Source of the DNA: Synechococcus sp. CBW1002
GTDB taxonomy: Bacteria > Cyanobacteriota > Cyanobacteriia > PCC-6307 > Cyanobiaceae
Reading direction: 5' to 3'
Assembly: GCF_015840915.1 (NCBI RefSeq)
Contig: NZ_CP060398.1
Coordinates: forward strand, 62,001 to 126,000
Length of the DNA stretch: 64,000 nucleotides
Positions 17,495-28,701 of the stretch are shown piece by piece. The notes beneath the pieces were generated by a model. That model was not told where the DNA came from. It searched no databases and was given only the letters and a program-made list of their open reading frames with translations. The number at the start of each line of letters is the position of its first letter. Within the stretch, counting starts at the first letter, position 1. The position numbers and the translations under genes were made by a program.

Positions 17495-17659
17495 TCAGCT
17501 CTTGGGGAATCGCTCGCCGGCCTGATCAAGCAGCTGGCCGAGTTCCCGCTCCAGAGCGGCCAGATCCAGCCGCCACTGGGGCCAGAGGCCGGCATCGATC
17601 TGGCGCAGAAGCCAGAGCCGGTCGGCCTGCAGCTGGCTGATCAGGTCGGCGGTGCTCAT
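17495..17659 (-). CDS. Small hypothetical protein
   Basis: A 54-residue frame from the ATG at 17659 encodes an amphipathic helical protein (ADLISQLQADRLWLLRQI, then WPQWRLDLAALERELGQLL). The frame stays open to 17836, but the extra N-terminal 59 residues are almost only Ala/Ser/Asp and would overlap the start of the divergent DUF2854 gene. Even composition, Trp/Leu spacing and position between ssb and DUF2854 favour a real small gene. I do not recognise a family. Confidence 0.45.
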   Translation of the reverse strand: MSTADLISQLQADRLWLLRQIDAGLWPQWRLDLAALERELGQLLDQAGERFPKS

Positions 17660-17830
17660 CCCAGGGGTACTCGGATCGGCAATACCTGGATCGCCAACCG
17701 CCGCTGCGGTTCCCGCAGCGGCGTCGGCGCTGACATCAGCGGCGCTGGCGGCAGCGGCGTTCGGAGCGGTCACGGCAGAGCGGGATGGAGTCCATCGCCA
17801 TCCTGCTACCCCCTGCAGGAGGATGGCGAC

Positions 17831-18397
17831 ATGCAAGCGCTCACATCCCCCGGCAGCCTGGTGACGATCGCCGGCGCCGCCCTCACGGTGATCGGCTCGA
17901 TCGCCTACGCCACGGACAGCCCCAACCTCAGCCTGGCCGGGGTGTTTTACGGGGTGCCCGTCCTACTGGGTGGGCTGGCCCTGAAGTCGTCGGAGCTGCC
18001 CCCTGCCCAGCGCCTGACCCCAGCCAGTCAGTACAAGGCACTGCGCCAGCAGGAGGCCAACGAGCCGCTGCGCAAGTTGCTGGGCGACGTGACCCGCTGG
18101 CGCTACGGCCAGAAAGCACACCTGGAAAGTTCCCTCGAAGCCCTCAAGCTCTGGGACGACGATGCCCCTCCCCAGCTGCTCAGCATCGCCGAGCTCGAGC
18201 AGAACGGCGGCTACGGCCTGCGGCTGCGCTTCAGCACCGGTGCCGTGCCCTATGACCAGTGGGAAGCACGCCAGGACCGGCTGGGCCGCTTCTTCGGGCC
18301 GGGCCTGCAGGCGGAGCTGAGCCGGCTGGGCGGCGATCAGATCCAGCTCAGCCTCCTGCCGGCCGCTGCTGGCCCAGAAACCACCCCCGACGTCTGA
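17831..18397 (+). CDS. DUF2854 membrane protein
   Basis: The protein is 188 residues. Two adjacent N-terminal hydrophobic segments (SLVTIAGAALTVIGSIAYA and LAGVFYGVPVLLGGLAL) form a hairpin, then a soluble domain with the family's RLTPASQYKALRQQEANE and VTRWRYGQKAHLESSLEALKL stretches. DUF2854 is confined to cyanobacteria and plastids of algae and plants. Its biochemical role is unknown, and a thylakoid or envelope location is an inference. The ATG at 17831 precedes the first membrane segment by only a few residues. Confidence 0.88.
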   Translation: MQALTSPGSLVTIAGAALTVIGSIAYATDSPNLSLAGVFYGVPVLLGGLALKSSELPPAQRLTPASQYKALRQQEANEPLRKLLGDVTRWRYGQKAHLESSLEALKLWDDDAPPQLLSIAELEQNGGYGLRLRFSTGAVPYDQWEARQDRLGRFFGPGLQAELSRLGGDQIQLSLLPAAAGPETTPDV

Positions 18398-18540
18398 CGT
18401 CCAGTCCTGACCGGGCCGCTGGCCACGCCACGACCAAGGGGTACATGACTTGAGGCCCGAGGTCCAACGCCCAACGCCAACCGAAGCCGCGTCGACGGAC
18501 CGCGTCCCCCCACTCTCTCCCCACCCTTTCCTCCAGACCG

Positions 18541-19440
18541 TTGAGCACCGAACCCTCGATCAGCCATCAGGACACCCTGCGGGTGTCGGTTCTCAGTGAG
18601 GCGCTGCCTTACATCCAGCGCTTCGCCGGACGGCGCATCGTGGTCAAGTACGGCGGCGCCGCCATGGTGCAGGAGGAGCTGCGCGATGCCGTGTTCCGCG
18701 ATCTGGCCCTGCTGGCCTCCGTCGGCGTTCAGCCGGTGGTGGTGCACGGCGGCGGCCCGGAGATCAACCAGTGGCTCGGGCGCCTGGCGATCGAGCCCCA
18801 GTTCCGCGATGGCCTCAGGGTTACCGACGCCGCCACCATGGACGTGGTGGAGATGGTGCTCGTTGGACGGGTCAACAAGCAGATCGTGAATGGCCTCAAC
18901 CAGGTGGGGGTGCGGGCGGTGGGCCTCTCCGGCAGCGATGGATCCCTGGTGCGGGCCCGTCCCTACGGCGACGGTGATCACGGCCTGGTGGGTGATGTGG
19001 CTGCTGTCGATCCCGCCGTGCTGCGGCCGCTGCTCGACAACGGCTATGTACCGGTGATCTCCAGCGTGGCCCCCGATTCCGCTGGCCGGGCCCACAACAT
19101 CAATGCCGACACCGTGGCCGGGGAGCTGGCCGCCTCACTCCAGGCTGAAAAACTGATTCTGCTCACCGACACGCCGGGCATTCTGCGGGACCGGCACGAC
19201 CCGGCCTCGCTGCTGCGCCAGCTCACCCTCTCCGAGGCGCGGGCCCTGATCGCCGAGGGAATCGTCGAGGGGGGCATGACCCCCAAGACCGAGTGCTGCA
19301 TCCGTGCCCTGGCCCAGGGGGTCGCCGCCGCCCACATCGTCGATGGCCGTGTCCCCCACGCCCTGCTGCTGGAGGTGTTCACCAACTCCGGCATCGGCAC
19401 CATGGTGGTGGGCAGCTCCCGCACCCTGCAGAAAGACTGA
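18541..19440 (+). CDS. argB: Acetylglutamate kinase
   Basis: The protein is 299 residues and phosphorylates N-acetylglutamate in arginine synthesis. Signatures visible are VVKYGGAAM (phosphate-binding Lys), [14 protein letters not shown], and [14 protein letters not shown] with the active-site Asp, plus the C-terminal [12 protein letters not shown]. The N-terminal helix ([21 protein letters not shown]) is the form found in hexameric, arginine-inhibited enzymes that in cyanobacteria bind PII. Start is a TTG at 18541. The next gene begins 10 bp after the stop codon. Confidence 0.95.
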   Translation: MSTEPSISHQDTLRVSVLSEALPYIQRFAGRRIVVKYGGAAMVQEELRDAVFRDLALLASVGVQPVVVHGGGPEINQWLGRLAIEPQFRDGLRVTDAATMDVVEMVLVGRVNKQIVNGLNQVGVRAVGLSGSDGSLVRARPYGDGDHGLVGDVAAVDPAVLRPLLDNGYVPVISSVAPDSAGRAHNINADTVAGELAASLQAEKLILLTDTPGILRDRHDPASLLRQLTLSEARALIAEGIVEGGMTPKTECCIRALAQGVAAAHIVDGRVPHALLLEVFTNSGIGTMVVGSSRTLQKD

Positions 19441-19450
19441 CGACACCGCC

Positions 19451-20569
19451 ATGGAGGGCTTGAGCGGAGCGGGACTGGCGGACGACCCTCTGGCGGCGGC
19501 CCGCCGCGGCCTTGAACGGGGCGACTATGGCCAGGTACTGCGCCTGCTGGAGCCGCTCGCGACCCTGCATTCACCGCGCACCGCCCTGGGCGGAGAGGTG
19601 CGGCTGCTGATGACCACGGCTCTGATGGGTCAGGGGCAGAGCGAACGGGCCCAGGCCTGCTGCCGTGAGCTGCTGCGCTGCAACGACCCCCTGCTGCGGA
19701 CCCAGGCGCGGGATCTGCTGCTGGTCCTGGAGGCCCCAGCGCTCAGCCGCCCCCGCGATTGGTCCCTCACCCTTCCCGAGCTTGGAGATGCGCCCTCTCT
19801 GGAGGGCAGCCGGGCTGCCGCGCTGCGGCGGCGGGCCAACAGCGGCCCACCGCCCCCACCGCCACCGCCGGTGGGGGCCACCCGCGCCCCGATCGGCTTC
19901 GCGGCCCTGGTGATTGCCCTGGTGCTGCTGGCCCTCGGCCTGGGCGGCTGCATGCAGGTGCGCAGCGACCTCCACTTCGAAGGACCGGGTCGACTCCGCC
20001 TGGAGCACCATCTGCGCAGTGACAGCGGCCGCATCACCCCCTGGCAGCGCCAGTTCGCGCTGGCCCTGGAAGCCGAGGGTTTTCGCCACGACCGCAGCGG
20101 CGGCGAGGAGCAGCTGATCGGATCCGTCCAACCGGCCTCCGCCGCCCTGGCCCAGCTGGCCCGCAACCTGGAGCTCGCCTCTCAGCTGGGTGGCGTCCCT
20201 CTGCCTCCACCCCAGCTGGTCCTGCGGGAGCGCAACTGGGGCCTGGGGGTGCGGCAGGAGCTGCAACTGGAGCTGGATCTGCGCAACCTCGCCACCGTTC
20301 CAGGCCTGGATCTGGGCCTGAACCTCGCTCCGGTGCGGCCTTCGGCCGTGCGCCTGTCCACCCCGCTGGCCACCCGGTCATCGCGGCAACCTGGAGGGCA
20401 GCTCTGGCCCCTGCAGGCCGGGGCCCTCAACAGGCTGGAGTTGCGCTGCTGGCGCTGGAGCCCATTGGGGCTGGGCGGCGCCTCGATCCTGCTGCTGCTG
20501 CTGCTGGTCTCCCTGCTGCAGTGGCTGCGACGACGGGCGGGCTTCGGCTGGCCGGAGCTGCCGGCCTGA
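19451..20569 (+). CDS. DUF3153 membrane protein
   Basis: The protein is 372 residues. Residues 1-95 are helical, TPR-like (LERGDYGQVLRLLEPLATL, then QSERAQACCRELLRC). A Pro-rich linker leads to a hydrophobic segment at about residues 144-163 ending in GGCMQVRSDLHFEG, the start of the DUF3153 region. A second membrane segment, LLLLLLVSLLQWL, is near the C-terminus. DUF3153 proteins are cyanobacterial with no known function. The fusion of a short helical-repeat region to DUF3153 is worth noting. It starts 10 bp after argB and converges on priA (23 bp). Confidence 0.8.
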   Translation: MEGLSGAGLADDPLAAARRGLERGDYGQVLRLLEPLATLHSPRTALGGEVRLLMTTALMGQGQSERAQACCRELLRCNDPLLRTQARDLLLVLEAPALSRPRDWSLTLPELGDAPSLEGSRAAALRRRANSGPPPPPPPPVGATRAPIGFAALVIALVLLALGLGGCMQVRSDLHFEGPGRLRLEHHLRSDSGRITPWQRQFALALEAEGFRHDRSGGEEQLIGSVQPASAALAQLARNLELASQLGGVPLPPPQLVLRERNWGLGVRQELQLELDLRNLATVPGLDLGLNLAPVRPSAVRLSTPLATRSSRQPGGQLWPLQAGALNRLELRCWRWSPLGLGGASILLLLLLVSLLQWLRRRAGFGWPELPA

Positions 20570-20592
20570 TCGATCTCCGGAACCAGCCGCGC

Positions 20593-22848
20593 TCAGAGGC
20601 TGAGGGGGTCGGGATCGATCGCCAGGCTCACCCCGGCCGGCAGGGTCTGGCGGAGCTCCGCCTCGGAGGGCAGGGGCAAGGGTGTGCCCGCCGGTCCATG
20701 CAGGAGCAGTTGCCAGCGGCTGCGCCCCGCCACCCGGGCGACTGGAGCAGGCGCAGGCCCCACCAGCATCCAGCCCGCCGTCAGGAGTGTGGGGCGCAGA
20801 TGCTCGGCCAGGGCGGAGGCTGCCGTGGCCGTGGCCGTGGCGCTCGGCCCGGCCAGGCGCAGCAGGCAGGCGCGGCTGAACGGCACCAGGCCCGCCTGGC
20901 GGCGCAGGGCCAGCTCCTCGACCAGAAACTGCTCGTAGCGCCCATCCACCAGGTGCCGGATCACCGGATGCTCCGGGCAGTAGGTCTGCACCAGCACCTC
21001 GCCGGGTCGCTCACCACGGCCGGCCCGGCCGGCCAGCTGCAGCAGCAACTGCAGGCTCAGCTCGCTGGAACGCAGATCGGGGCGATGCAGCAGCCCATCG
21101 GCGGCCAACACCGCCGCCAGGGTGACCCGCGGAAGATCCATCCCCTTGGCCAGCATCTGGGTGCCCACCAGCACGTCGGCGTCACCGGCGGCGAAGCGCT
21201 CGAGCAGGCGGCGGTGACCGTCGCGGCCGCGGGTGGTGTCCCGATCGAAACGCAGCACCCGCAGGCCCTCGAGCTCAGCGGCCAGCTGCTCCATCACCCG
21301 CTGGGTGCCGGCACCGAAGGGCTTGAAGGCAGTGGAACCGCAATGGCCGCAGCGATGGCTGATCGGGCTGCGGTGATCGCACCAGTGGCAGCGGAGCCAC
21401 TCATGGCCGGCGCCATCGGCACGGGCACTGCGGTGCACGGTGAGGGCCACGTCGCAGTGGGGGCAGAGCACCACCTCACCGCAACTGCGGCAACTGAGAA
21501 AGGAGCGGTAGCCACGCCGCGGCACCAGCACCACGGCCTGTTCACCGCGTTCCTGCAAGGTCTGCAGACGCCCCATCAGGGCCCGGCTGAGCAGGCGTCG
21601 ATGCCCCTCGACCAGCTCCATCCGCATGTCCACCACCCGCACGGGCGGCAGCGGCCGGGCCCCGATCCGCTCGGGCAGGCGCAACAGCCGGGTGTCGGCG
21701 GCCTCGCCCTGGCAGCGCAGCCAGGTTTCCAGCGACGGCGTGGCACTGCCGAGCACCAGCCGCGCACCAGAGCCAGACAGCCGCAGCCGGGCCACATCGC
21801 GGGCGTGATAGCAGGGCATCGGACTCTCCTGCTTGTAGGAGTCGTCGTGCTCCTCATCCAGCACGATCAAACCGAGACGGGGCAGCGGCAGAAACACCGC
21901 CGAGCGGGTTCCCACCGCCACCAGGGCCACGGGCTCGGCAGCCGCCTCCAGACAGCTCCGCCAAACCCGCACCCGCTCGGCGTCGCCCATGCCGCTGTGA
22001 TATTCGAGCACCTGCGCGCCGAACCGCTGGCGGCAACGGTCCAGCAACTGGGGGATCAGGCCGATCTCCGGGGCCAGCAGCAGCACGCTCTCCCCCCTGG
22101 CCAGGCAGGCGGCCGCCGCCTGCAGATAGACCTCGGTCTTGCCGGCCCCCGTCACACCCCAGAGCAGCAGGGCCTGGGCAGGGGCCGCCGCTTCGATCGC
22201 CGCGACGGCCTCCTGCTGGGCCGGCGTCAGCCGATGCCCGCCGGGGTCATCGGACGAAGACGAGGCAGGCGGTGGGCAACGGCGCAGCAATCCCCGCCGC
22301 TCCAGGGTGCGCAGAACCGCCGGCGAACAGCCCTCCACCGCCTGGAGGGCCGTCAGTGGCAACTGGCCTCCCCCCTCGGCCAAGGCCTGCAGCAAACGGC
22401 CCTGCCGTTCGGTGGTGGAAACAGGAGCAGCCGGATGCTCGGCCGGCAACGCGACCCAGCTGCGTGCCAGGGCCCGGGCGGCGGCCCCCACCGAGGCACG
22501 GCTGAGCGAAGTCTTGCGGCGCTGGCCCAGCCAGCCGGCCGGCAAAGCGCTCTTGAGGGTTCGGAACAGACTGGTGTGGCACTGATCGGCCACCTGGGCG
22601 ATCCAGGCACGCCAGCGTGGGTCTACGGCGGCAGGCTGCAGCAGCTCCAGCACCGGCTCCAGGGTGCGGCCCAGAAGCTCGGGGGGAACCTCGACGAGGG
22701 TCTCCACCACCAGACCGCCATGACGCCGACCCTGCAGGCGTACCGCCACCAGATCCCCTGGCCCCAGAACGAGCCGATCGGGATTGGCATAGGTGAACAC
22801 CTGCCCCTCCCGACCGGCCTCGAGCCACACCTGCACGAAGCCGTGCAC
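20593..22848 (-). CDS. priA: Primosomal helicase PriA
   Basis: The protein is 751 residues and restarts stalled replication forks. It has an N-terminal DNA 3'-end-binding domain, the Walker A motif GVTGAGKTEVY, the DEEH box in VLDEEHDDSYKQ, and a zinc module with paired Cys motifs (CRSCGEVVLCPHC and CHWCDH...CGHCG). The later helicase motifs VGTQMLAKGMDLPRVTLAAV and QLAGRAGRGERPGEV are present. The GTG at 22848 is the only plausible start after an in-frame TAA at about 22900. It is divergent from rpoD across a long leader. Confidence 0.95.
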   Translation of the reverse strand: MHGFVQVWLEAGREGQVFTYANPDRLVLGPGDLVAVRLQGRRHGGLVVETLVEVPPELLGRTLEPVLELLQPAAVDPRWRAWIAQVADQCHTSLFRTLKSALPAGWLGQRRKTSLSRASVGAAARALARSWVALPAEHPAAPVSTTERQGRLLQALAEGGGQLPLTALQAVEGCSPAVLRTLERRGLLRRCPPPASSSSDDPGGHRLTPAQQEAVAAIEAAAPAQALLLWGVTGAGKTEVYLQAAAACLARGESVLLLAPEIGLIPQLLDRCRQRFGAQVLEYHSGMGDAERVRVWRSCLEAAAEPVALVAVGTRSAVFLPLPRLGLIVLDEEHDDSYKQESPMPCYHARDVARLRLSGSGARLVLGSATPSLETWLRCQGEAADTRLLRLPERIGARPLPPVRVVDMRMELVEGHRRLLSRALMGRLQTLQERGEQAVVLVPRRGYRSFLSCRSCGEVVLCPHCDVALTVHRSARADGAGHEWLRCHWCDHRSPISHRCGHCGSTAFKPFGAGTQRVMEQLAAELEGLRVLRFDRDTTRGRDGHRRLLERFAAGDADVLVGTQMLAKGMDLPRVTLAAVLAADGLLHRPDLRSSELSLQLLLQLAGRAGRGERPGEVLVQTYCPEHPVIRHLVDGRYEQFLVEELALRRQAGLVPFSRACLLRLAGPSATATATAASALAEHLRPTLLTAGWMLVGPAPAPVARVAGRSRWQLLLHGPAGTPLPLPSEAELRQTLPAGVSLAIDPDPLSL

Positions 22849-23517
22849 CAGATCAGGGGCGTCAAAAACGGACAGGGAAGTTGCGGCTGTCTCCCTGTCT
22901 TCTTAAGATAATGGCGTTGAGCAGTTTCAAAGCTGCTGTCGGAACCCGACAGAGTTCCGTCCAGAGGGAAGACCCGAAGTGCAGGACCATCCTTGAGATC
23001 AGGTCCTCCAGGTCTGCGACCACCCCTGACAGCACTGTCTCGGCTCCGTTCTCCATCCTCTCCCCCATCGGTCAGGTTCTCAGCCTTCGATCAGGTTCCC
23101 CGCACGTCCTGCGACCGGTCCGCTCCAGCGGTTCGGTCACACCATGCTTCCAGGCACCGTTATGCCTGTGGAGCCGCAGTGACGGTCCGGCCGGCAGTTC
23201 TGCTGCCGCATCCTTCCCGCTTGCTCTCTTCTGGGCAGACCGGGGAAGACCCAAGGGAACCGGCCCTGGGCTCATCTGGCTTTCAGAGCGCTGAACGACC
23301 TGACTCGACCGCGTTTGATTCTGAACCGAACCGTTCCGCAGGGCTCCTGACCCGGGGCCTCCACCTGCCGATTGCCTCGTCCTGTCGTCAGGGCGCTCTC
23401 GATCGGACGACTCCTGACATCCCTGATTGTCCTGATGTTCCACCGGTGCGTTCCACCGGAATGAACGTCCCGATCCCCCAGCCTCGCTCCACCCACACCA
23501 TCGTCTTGCCGCATCCG
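22849..23517. other. 669-bp region between priA and rpoD
   Basis: No protein family is recognisable here, although one forward frame stays open throughout, as expected at this GC content. A short inverted repeat (TGTCGG-AAC-CCGACA) lies just after the candidate promoter. Such a long leader before the principal sigma-factor gene implies either a long regulated 5' UTR or an unrecognised small RNA. Confidence 0.4.
22881..22909 (+). promoter_or_regulatory. Candidate sigma-70 promoter for the rpoD leader
   Basis: TTGCGG (22881-22886) and TAAGAT (22904-22909) are separated by 17 bp and sit in a local AT-rich patch, a plausible -35/-10 pair. It would give a 5' UTR of about 600 nt for rpoD and face away from priA. 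No experimental support can be read from sequence alone. Confidence 0.3.
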
Positions 23518-24981
<1,464 letters not shown>

Positions 24982-25054
24982 TCCTGAGCCTGGTGAGCCT
25001 GGAGCGCCCGTTCACCCCTTGAGCGCACTCCCCTCGTCCGAGCCGGCCCCTGCG

Positions 25055-26164
25055 ATGGCGGCGCCGGCCCCAGTCCGCGTCTCGATCGTGCTGCCCACTT
25101 ACAACGAGCGGGGCAACATCGAGCCTTTGCTGGCTCAGTTGCTGCCGCTGCGCCGCCAGTTCGATCTCGAGATCCTGGTGGTGGACGACGACTCCGCCGA
25201 CGGCACCGCCGAACTGGTGAGGCAGCTGGCCCATGGCGAACCGGCGATCCGACTGATCCGCCGGGTCGGCCGGGCCGGCCTGGCCAGCGCCATCAAGGAA
25301 GGGCTGCTGGATGCCACCGGAGATCTGGCGGTGGTGATGGACAGCGACGGCCAGCACGAACCGGGTTCGGTGCTGCGTGCTCTCGAGACGCTGCAGGCCG
25401 GCGAGCTCGATCTGGTGATCGGCAGCCGCTTCCACCCCGGGGCCGAGATCCGCGGTCTCAGCGGCCGCCGGGAGACCGGCTCCACCTGGGCCAACAGCGT
25501 GGCCCGCTTCAGCCTGGCCCGAGCCTATGGGCCGCTGAGCGATTTCATGAGCGGCTTCTTCGCGCTGCGGCTCGACAGGGTGCTGCCCCTGATCCGCGCC
25601 GTGGACGTGAACGGTTTCAAGTTCCTCTACGAACTGCTGGCCGTCAGCGGCGGCCGCCTCAGGGCCGCCGAGATCCCACTCACGTTTCAGCCGCGCAGCT
25701 ACGGCAGCTCAAAGCTCGATCTGGCGGTGTTCTGGGACTTCCTGATCTCGATCCTGCACAGCCTCAGCTTTCGGCTGCTGCCCCGACGGGCGATCAGCTT
25801 CGGTCTGGTGGGGATCAGCGGTGTGGCGGTGCAGCTGCTGATGACCGCCCTGCTGATGGCCGGCGACCGCCTGAGCTTCAAACAGGCCCTGCCTGTGGCC
25901 GTGGTGGCCGCCGCCAGCTCGAACTATCTGATCAACAACGCCCTCACCTTCCGCTTTCAGCGGTTGCGGGGCCTGGGATTGCTGCGGGGCCTGCTCAAAT
26001 TCCTGCTGGTGGCGTCCCTGCCGGTGCTGGCCAATGTGGGCCTCGCCTCGGCCTTCTACAGCTTCGTCTCGCCCGACACTTTCTGGGCCCAGCTGGCCGG
26101 CATCGTGGTGGTGTTTGTCTGGAACTATGCCGCCTCCTCCCGCTTCGTCTGGAACACCCCCTGA
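25055..26164 (+). CDS. GT2 polyprenyl-phosphate glycosyltransferase fused to a GtrA domain
   Basis: The protein is 369 residues. Residues 8-235 are a dolichol-phosphate-mannose-synthase-like GT2 domain: SIVLPTYNERGNIEPLL, the VVDDDSADGT strand, and the metal-binding MDSDGQHEP. Residues about 243-365 hold four hydrophobic segments with the GtrA signature (FGLVGISGVAVQLLM, SNYLINNALTFRFQ, VWNYAASSRFVW). Such fusions make a polyprenyl-phosphate sugar and are thought to help flip it across the membrane. The ATG at 25055 precedes the conserved part; a TTG at 25019 is an alternative. GT39, PAP2 and DUF1824 genes follow. Confidence 0.9.
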   Translation: MAAPAPVRVSIVLPTYNERGNIEPLLAQLLPLRRQFDLEILVVDDDSADGTAELVRQLAHGEPAIRLIRRVGRAGLASAIKEGLLDATGDLAVVMDSDGQHEPGSVLRALETLQAGELDLVIGSRFHPGAEIRGLSGRRETGSTWANSVARFSLARAYGPLSDFMSGFFALRLDRVLPLIRAVDVNGFKFLYELLAVSGGRLRAAEIPLTFQPRSYGSSKLDLAVFWDFLISILHSLSFRLLPRRAISFGLVGISGVAVQLLMTALLMAGDRLSFKQALPVAVVAAASSNYLINNALTFRFQRLRGLGLLRGLLKFLLVASLPVLANVGLASAFYSFVSPDTFWAQLAGIVVVFVWNYAASSRFVWNTP

Positions 26165-26230
26165 AGCGGCCCGCTCTTCAACCTGCCGGCCCGGAGGCGG
26201 AGCCTTAACCTGTCGATCACAATCGGCAGC

Positions 26231-28057
26231 GTGGCTGGATTGCAGAACCTGGCTGATGTTCAGAGTGCTGGATTGAAGAGCAGGCTGAGCGTGCTGGAAG
26301 ACCAGCCGATCCGGCTGGCGTTGCTGGCAATCGTGGGGCTGATCGGGCTCTGCTGGCTGGCTTTCTTCAACGGCCTCGGCTCCCTCGGGCTGATGGACAA
26401 GACCGAGGCCCTCTTTGTGGAAGTGGGCCATCAGATGCTGCTGCGCAACGACTGGGTCACACCCTGGTGGAACGACAGCACGTTCTTCGACTATCCGGTC
26501 TGGGGCTACTGGATGGTGGCCCTGAGCTTCCGTCTGTTCGGTGTCTCCGAAGCGGCGGCGCGGCTGCCGGTGGCAGTGGCCGCCAGTGCCGTGGTGCTGG
26601 CCACATTCGGCCTGCTGCTGCTCTGGGCGCCCGCTGGGGAATCGCGGCTGAAGGCTGTGGCGCGGGCGGGTGTGGCGGCCGGAGTTCTGGCCACCACACC
26701 CGCCTGGATCGGCTGGGGCCGCACATCCACCACCGACATGTTTCTGTCCAGCGCCATCACCCTGGCGCTGTTCAGCTATCTGGTGGCGGAGCGGGATCCG
26801 TCCAACCGGCGCCTGATCGCAATGGGCCGGGTGGGCATGGCCTGCTTTGTCGGCATCGCCGTGCTGGCCAAGGGCCCGGTCGGCCTGTTGCTGCCTGCCA
26901 TCGTGATCGGCGCAGACCTGCTGGTGCGGGGCCATTGGTCCCGTTGGCTGCGGCCCTTCCCCCTGGCCGCGATGACCCTGCTGTTCTGCGGCATCGCCCT
27001 GCCGTGGTATGCCGCCGCCACGGCGGTCCATGGCCAGGCGTTCCTCGGGGGCTTCCTCGGTTTCAGCAACCTGGAACGCTTCACCAGCGTGCTCTATGAC
27101 CACCCTGGACCGCCCTGGTTCTACCTCCCCTGGCTGCTGCTGCTGCTGCTCCCCTGGTCGCCGTTCCTGCCCCAGGCGATCGCCCGGGCCGCCCCCTGGC
27201 CGCTGGCCCGGGCACGCCAAGCCGACGCCCCGGCCCTGCCGGCGATCCTGCTGCTGTGGCTGGTTTTGATCGTGGCGTTCTTTTCGGCCGCCGCCACCAA
27301 ACTGCCGGGGTACATCCTGCCGGCCATTCCAGCCGCCAGCCTGCTGGTGGCCTTGCTGTGGCATCCCCTGAGCACCGATCGACGGGACCGGCAGGCTCCC
27401 CCGACCTGGGCCTTCGCCAGCTGGTTGAACATCGCTTTGCTGGCTGGAGGTTCCGCCGCGGCCGCCCTGGCACCCAGCTGGGTCAGCCGCGATCGGGCCT
27501 TTCCCCAGTTCGCCGCCGCCTTGAGCGCCTCAGGATTACCCCAGCTGCTGGCGGTGCTTCTCGGCCTGGCCGCCCTGGTGGGCCTGGCCTTGATGCTGGG
27601 CCGCCGCAACGACTGGATCTGGCTTCCCAATCTGGCGGGCTTCCTGGCTGTCCTATTCGGAGTGGTGGCACCCCTTGGTCCCCTGCTGGATCGGGAACGC
27701 CAGCTTCCCCTGCGTGAGCTGCAACAGCTGGCGGGCAGCCAGAGCCGCCCGGATGAACCCCTGTGGGTGGTGGGCACCATGCGCTACAGCACTCTCTTCT
27801 ATGGCGGACGGTCGGCCGTGTTCCTCGGGGATGCCAGCGACGTCAAGGATCTCTGGAGACAGGATCCCTCCCTGCTCGCCATTCAGCCCGCCAGCGTCAG
27901 CGCCCTTCTGCTGGGCGACCGGCACAAACTCGATGGCTTCGCTCTGCCGGCCGATCGGGTTGAACGGCTGGGTCAGCGCGGGGTTCAGGAGCTCTGGCGG
28001 GTCTCCCTGGACGAGCTGCGTCCGCGCAAGCGATCCCGCAACCGGAAGGCCTCCTGA
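26231..28057 (+). CDS. GT39/ArnT-like membrane glycosyltransferase
   Basis: The protein is 608 residues with about a dozen hydrophobic segments. The first extracytoplasmic loop has the family's acidic pair in LMDKTEALFVEVGHQML, followed by WNDSTFFDYPVWGYW, matching the DE and PPL(Y/W)YW-type motifs of PMT/ArnT enzymes. They take a sugar from polyprenyl phosphate and attach it to an outer acceptor. A soluble C-terminal part (about residues 490-608) follows. The start is a GTG at 26231. The stop codon overlaps the next start in a TGATG, so translation is probably coupled to PAP2. Confidence 0.85.
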   Translation: MAGLQNLADVQSAGLKSRLSVLEDQPIRLALLAIVGLIGLCWLAFFNGLGSLGLMDKTEALFVEVGHQMLLRNDWVTPWWNDSTFFDYPVWGYWMVALSFRLFGVSEAAARLPVAVAASAVVLATFGLLLLWAPAGESRLKAVARAGVAAGVLATTPAWIGWGRTSTTDMFLSSAITLALFSYLVAERDPSNRRLIAMGRVGMACFVGIAVLAKGPVGLLLPAIVIGADLLVRGHWSRWLRPFPLAAMTLLFCGIALPWYAAATAVHGQAFLGGFLGFSNLERFTSVLYDHPGPPWFYLPWLLLLLLPWSPFLPQAIARAAPWPLARARQADAPALPAILLLWLVLIVAFFSAAATKLPGYILPAIPAASLLVALLWHPLSTDRRDRQAPPTWAFASWLNIALLAGGSAAAALAPSWVSRDRAFPQFAAALSASGLPQLLAVLLGLAALVGLALMLGRRNDWIWLPNLAGFLAVLFGVVAPLGPLLDRERQLPLRELQQLAGSQSRPDEPLWVVGTMRYSTLFYGGRSAVFLGDASDVKDLWRQDPSLLAIQPASVSALLLGDRHKLDGFALPADRVERLGQRGVQELWRVSLDELRPRKRSRNRKAS

Positions 28058-28701
28058 TGGCGCGCCTGTCCCTTCCACGGCCCCAGCTCCGCTGGAGCGA
28101 CGTTCTGACGGTTCTGATCTGCATTGGACTGGTCAGCGCACTGGCGGCGAATCTGGATCCGAAAGAGCCGCCGCGGTTCGATGCAGCGGTGCTCGACTGG
28201 ATCAGCGAAAGCATCCGCGGCCCCCTGCGGGCAGTTCTGGTTCAGGTGTATCGGGTCAGTGGCGTGGGCTTCACCTTCGTGCTGGTGCTTGCCGCCCTGT
28301 TCTATGTGTCGTTCAAGCGATGGTGGCGGGATCTGGCCATGCTGGTGGTGGCCACCGCCGGCATCCTGCTGATCGTGGACCGGATGCTGAAACCGTTCTT
28401 CGATCGCTCCAGACCGCCTGAGAAATTGCTGGTGGTGGACGGACGCAGCTTTCCCAGTGGCCATGCCGCCGGCGGGGTGGTGTTCTATTTCGCCATGGTG
28501 ACGATTCTGGCGGCGCACCATCCACGGCTGCGCTGGCCGCTGACGCTCGGGGCGGGATTGTGGGTGGCGCTGGTGTGGCTGAGCACCCTGGTGGTGCGGG
28601 CCCATTGGCCCAGCGACCTGATCGCCGGCGGAGCCGTGGGCCTCGCCTGGCTGACGGTCTGCCTGTCAATCTGGCGCAACCCTGCCGATTCCTCCTCCTG
28701 A
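28057..28701 (+). CDS. PAP2-superfamily membrane phosphatase
   Basis: The protein is 214 residues with five or six membrane segments. The three PAP2 motifs are in order: KPFFDRSRP (KxxxxxxRP), FPSGHAA (PSGH), and STLVVRAHWPSD (SRxxxxxHxxxD with Thr-Leu for the first positions). Members dephosphorylate undecaprenyl pyrophosphate or phosphatidate. After a GT39 transferase, recycling of the polyprenyl carrier is the natural reading. It shares 1 bp with the genes on both sides (TGATG junctions). Confidence 0.9.
   Translation: MARLSLPRPQLRWSDVLTVLICIGLVSALAANLDPKEPPRFDAAVLDWISESIRGPLRAVLVQVYRVSGVGFTFVLVLAALFYVSFKRWWRDLAMLVVATAGILLIVDRMLKPFFDRSRPPEKLLVVDGRSFPSGHAAGGVVFYFAMVTILAAHHPRLRWPLTLGAGLWVALVWLSTLVVRAHWPSDLIAGGAVGLAWLTVCLSIWRNPADSSS

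Noticed and set aside
20521-22911. A 796-residue open frame antisense to priA
   Set aside because: Low-complexity composition (Gln, His, Gly, Ala) and overlap with a fully conserved helicase gene.
22993-23517. Long upstream extension of the rpoD frame
   Set aside because: Pro/Ser/Arg-rich translation without resemblance to sigma factors; the ATGs at 23461 and 23518 are better starts.
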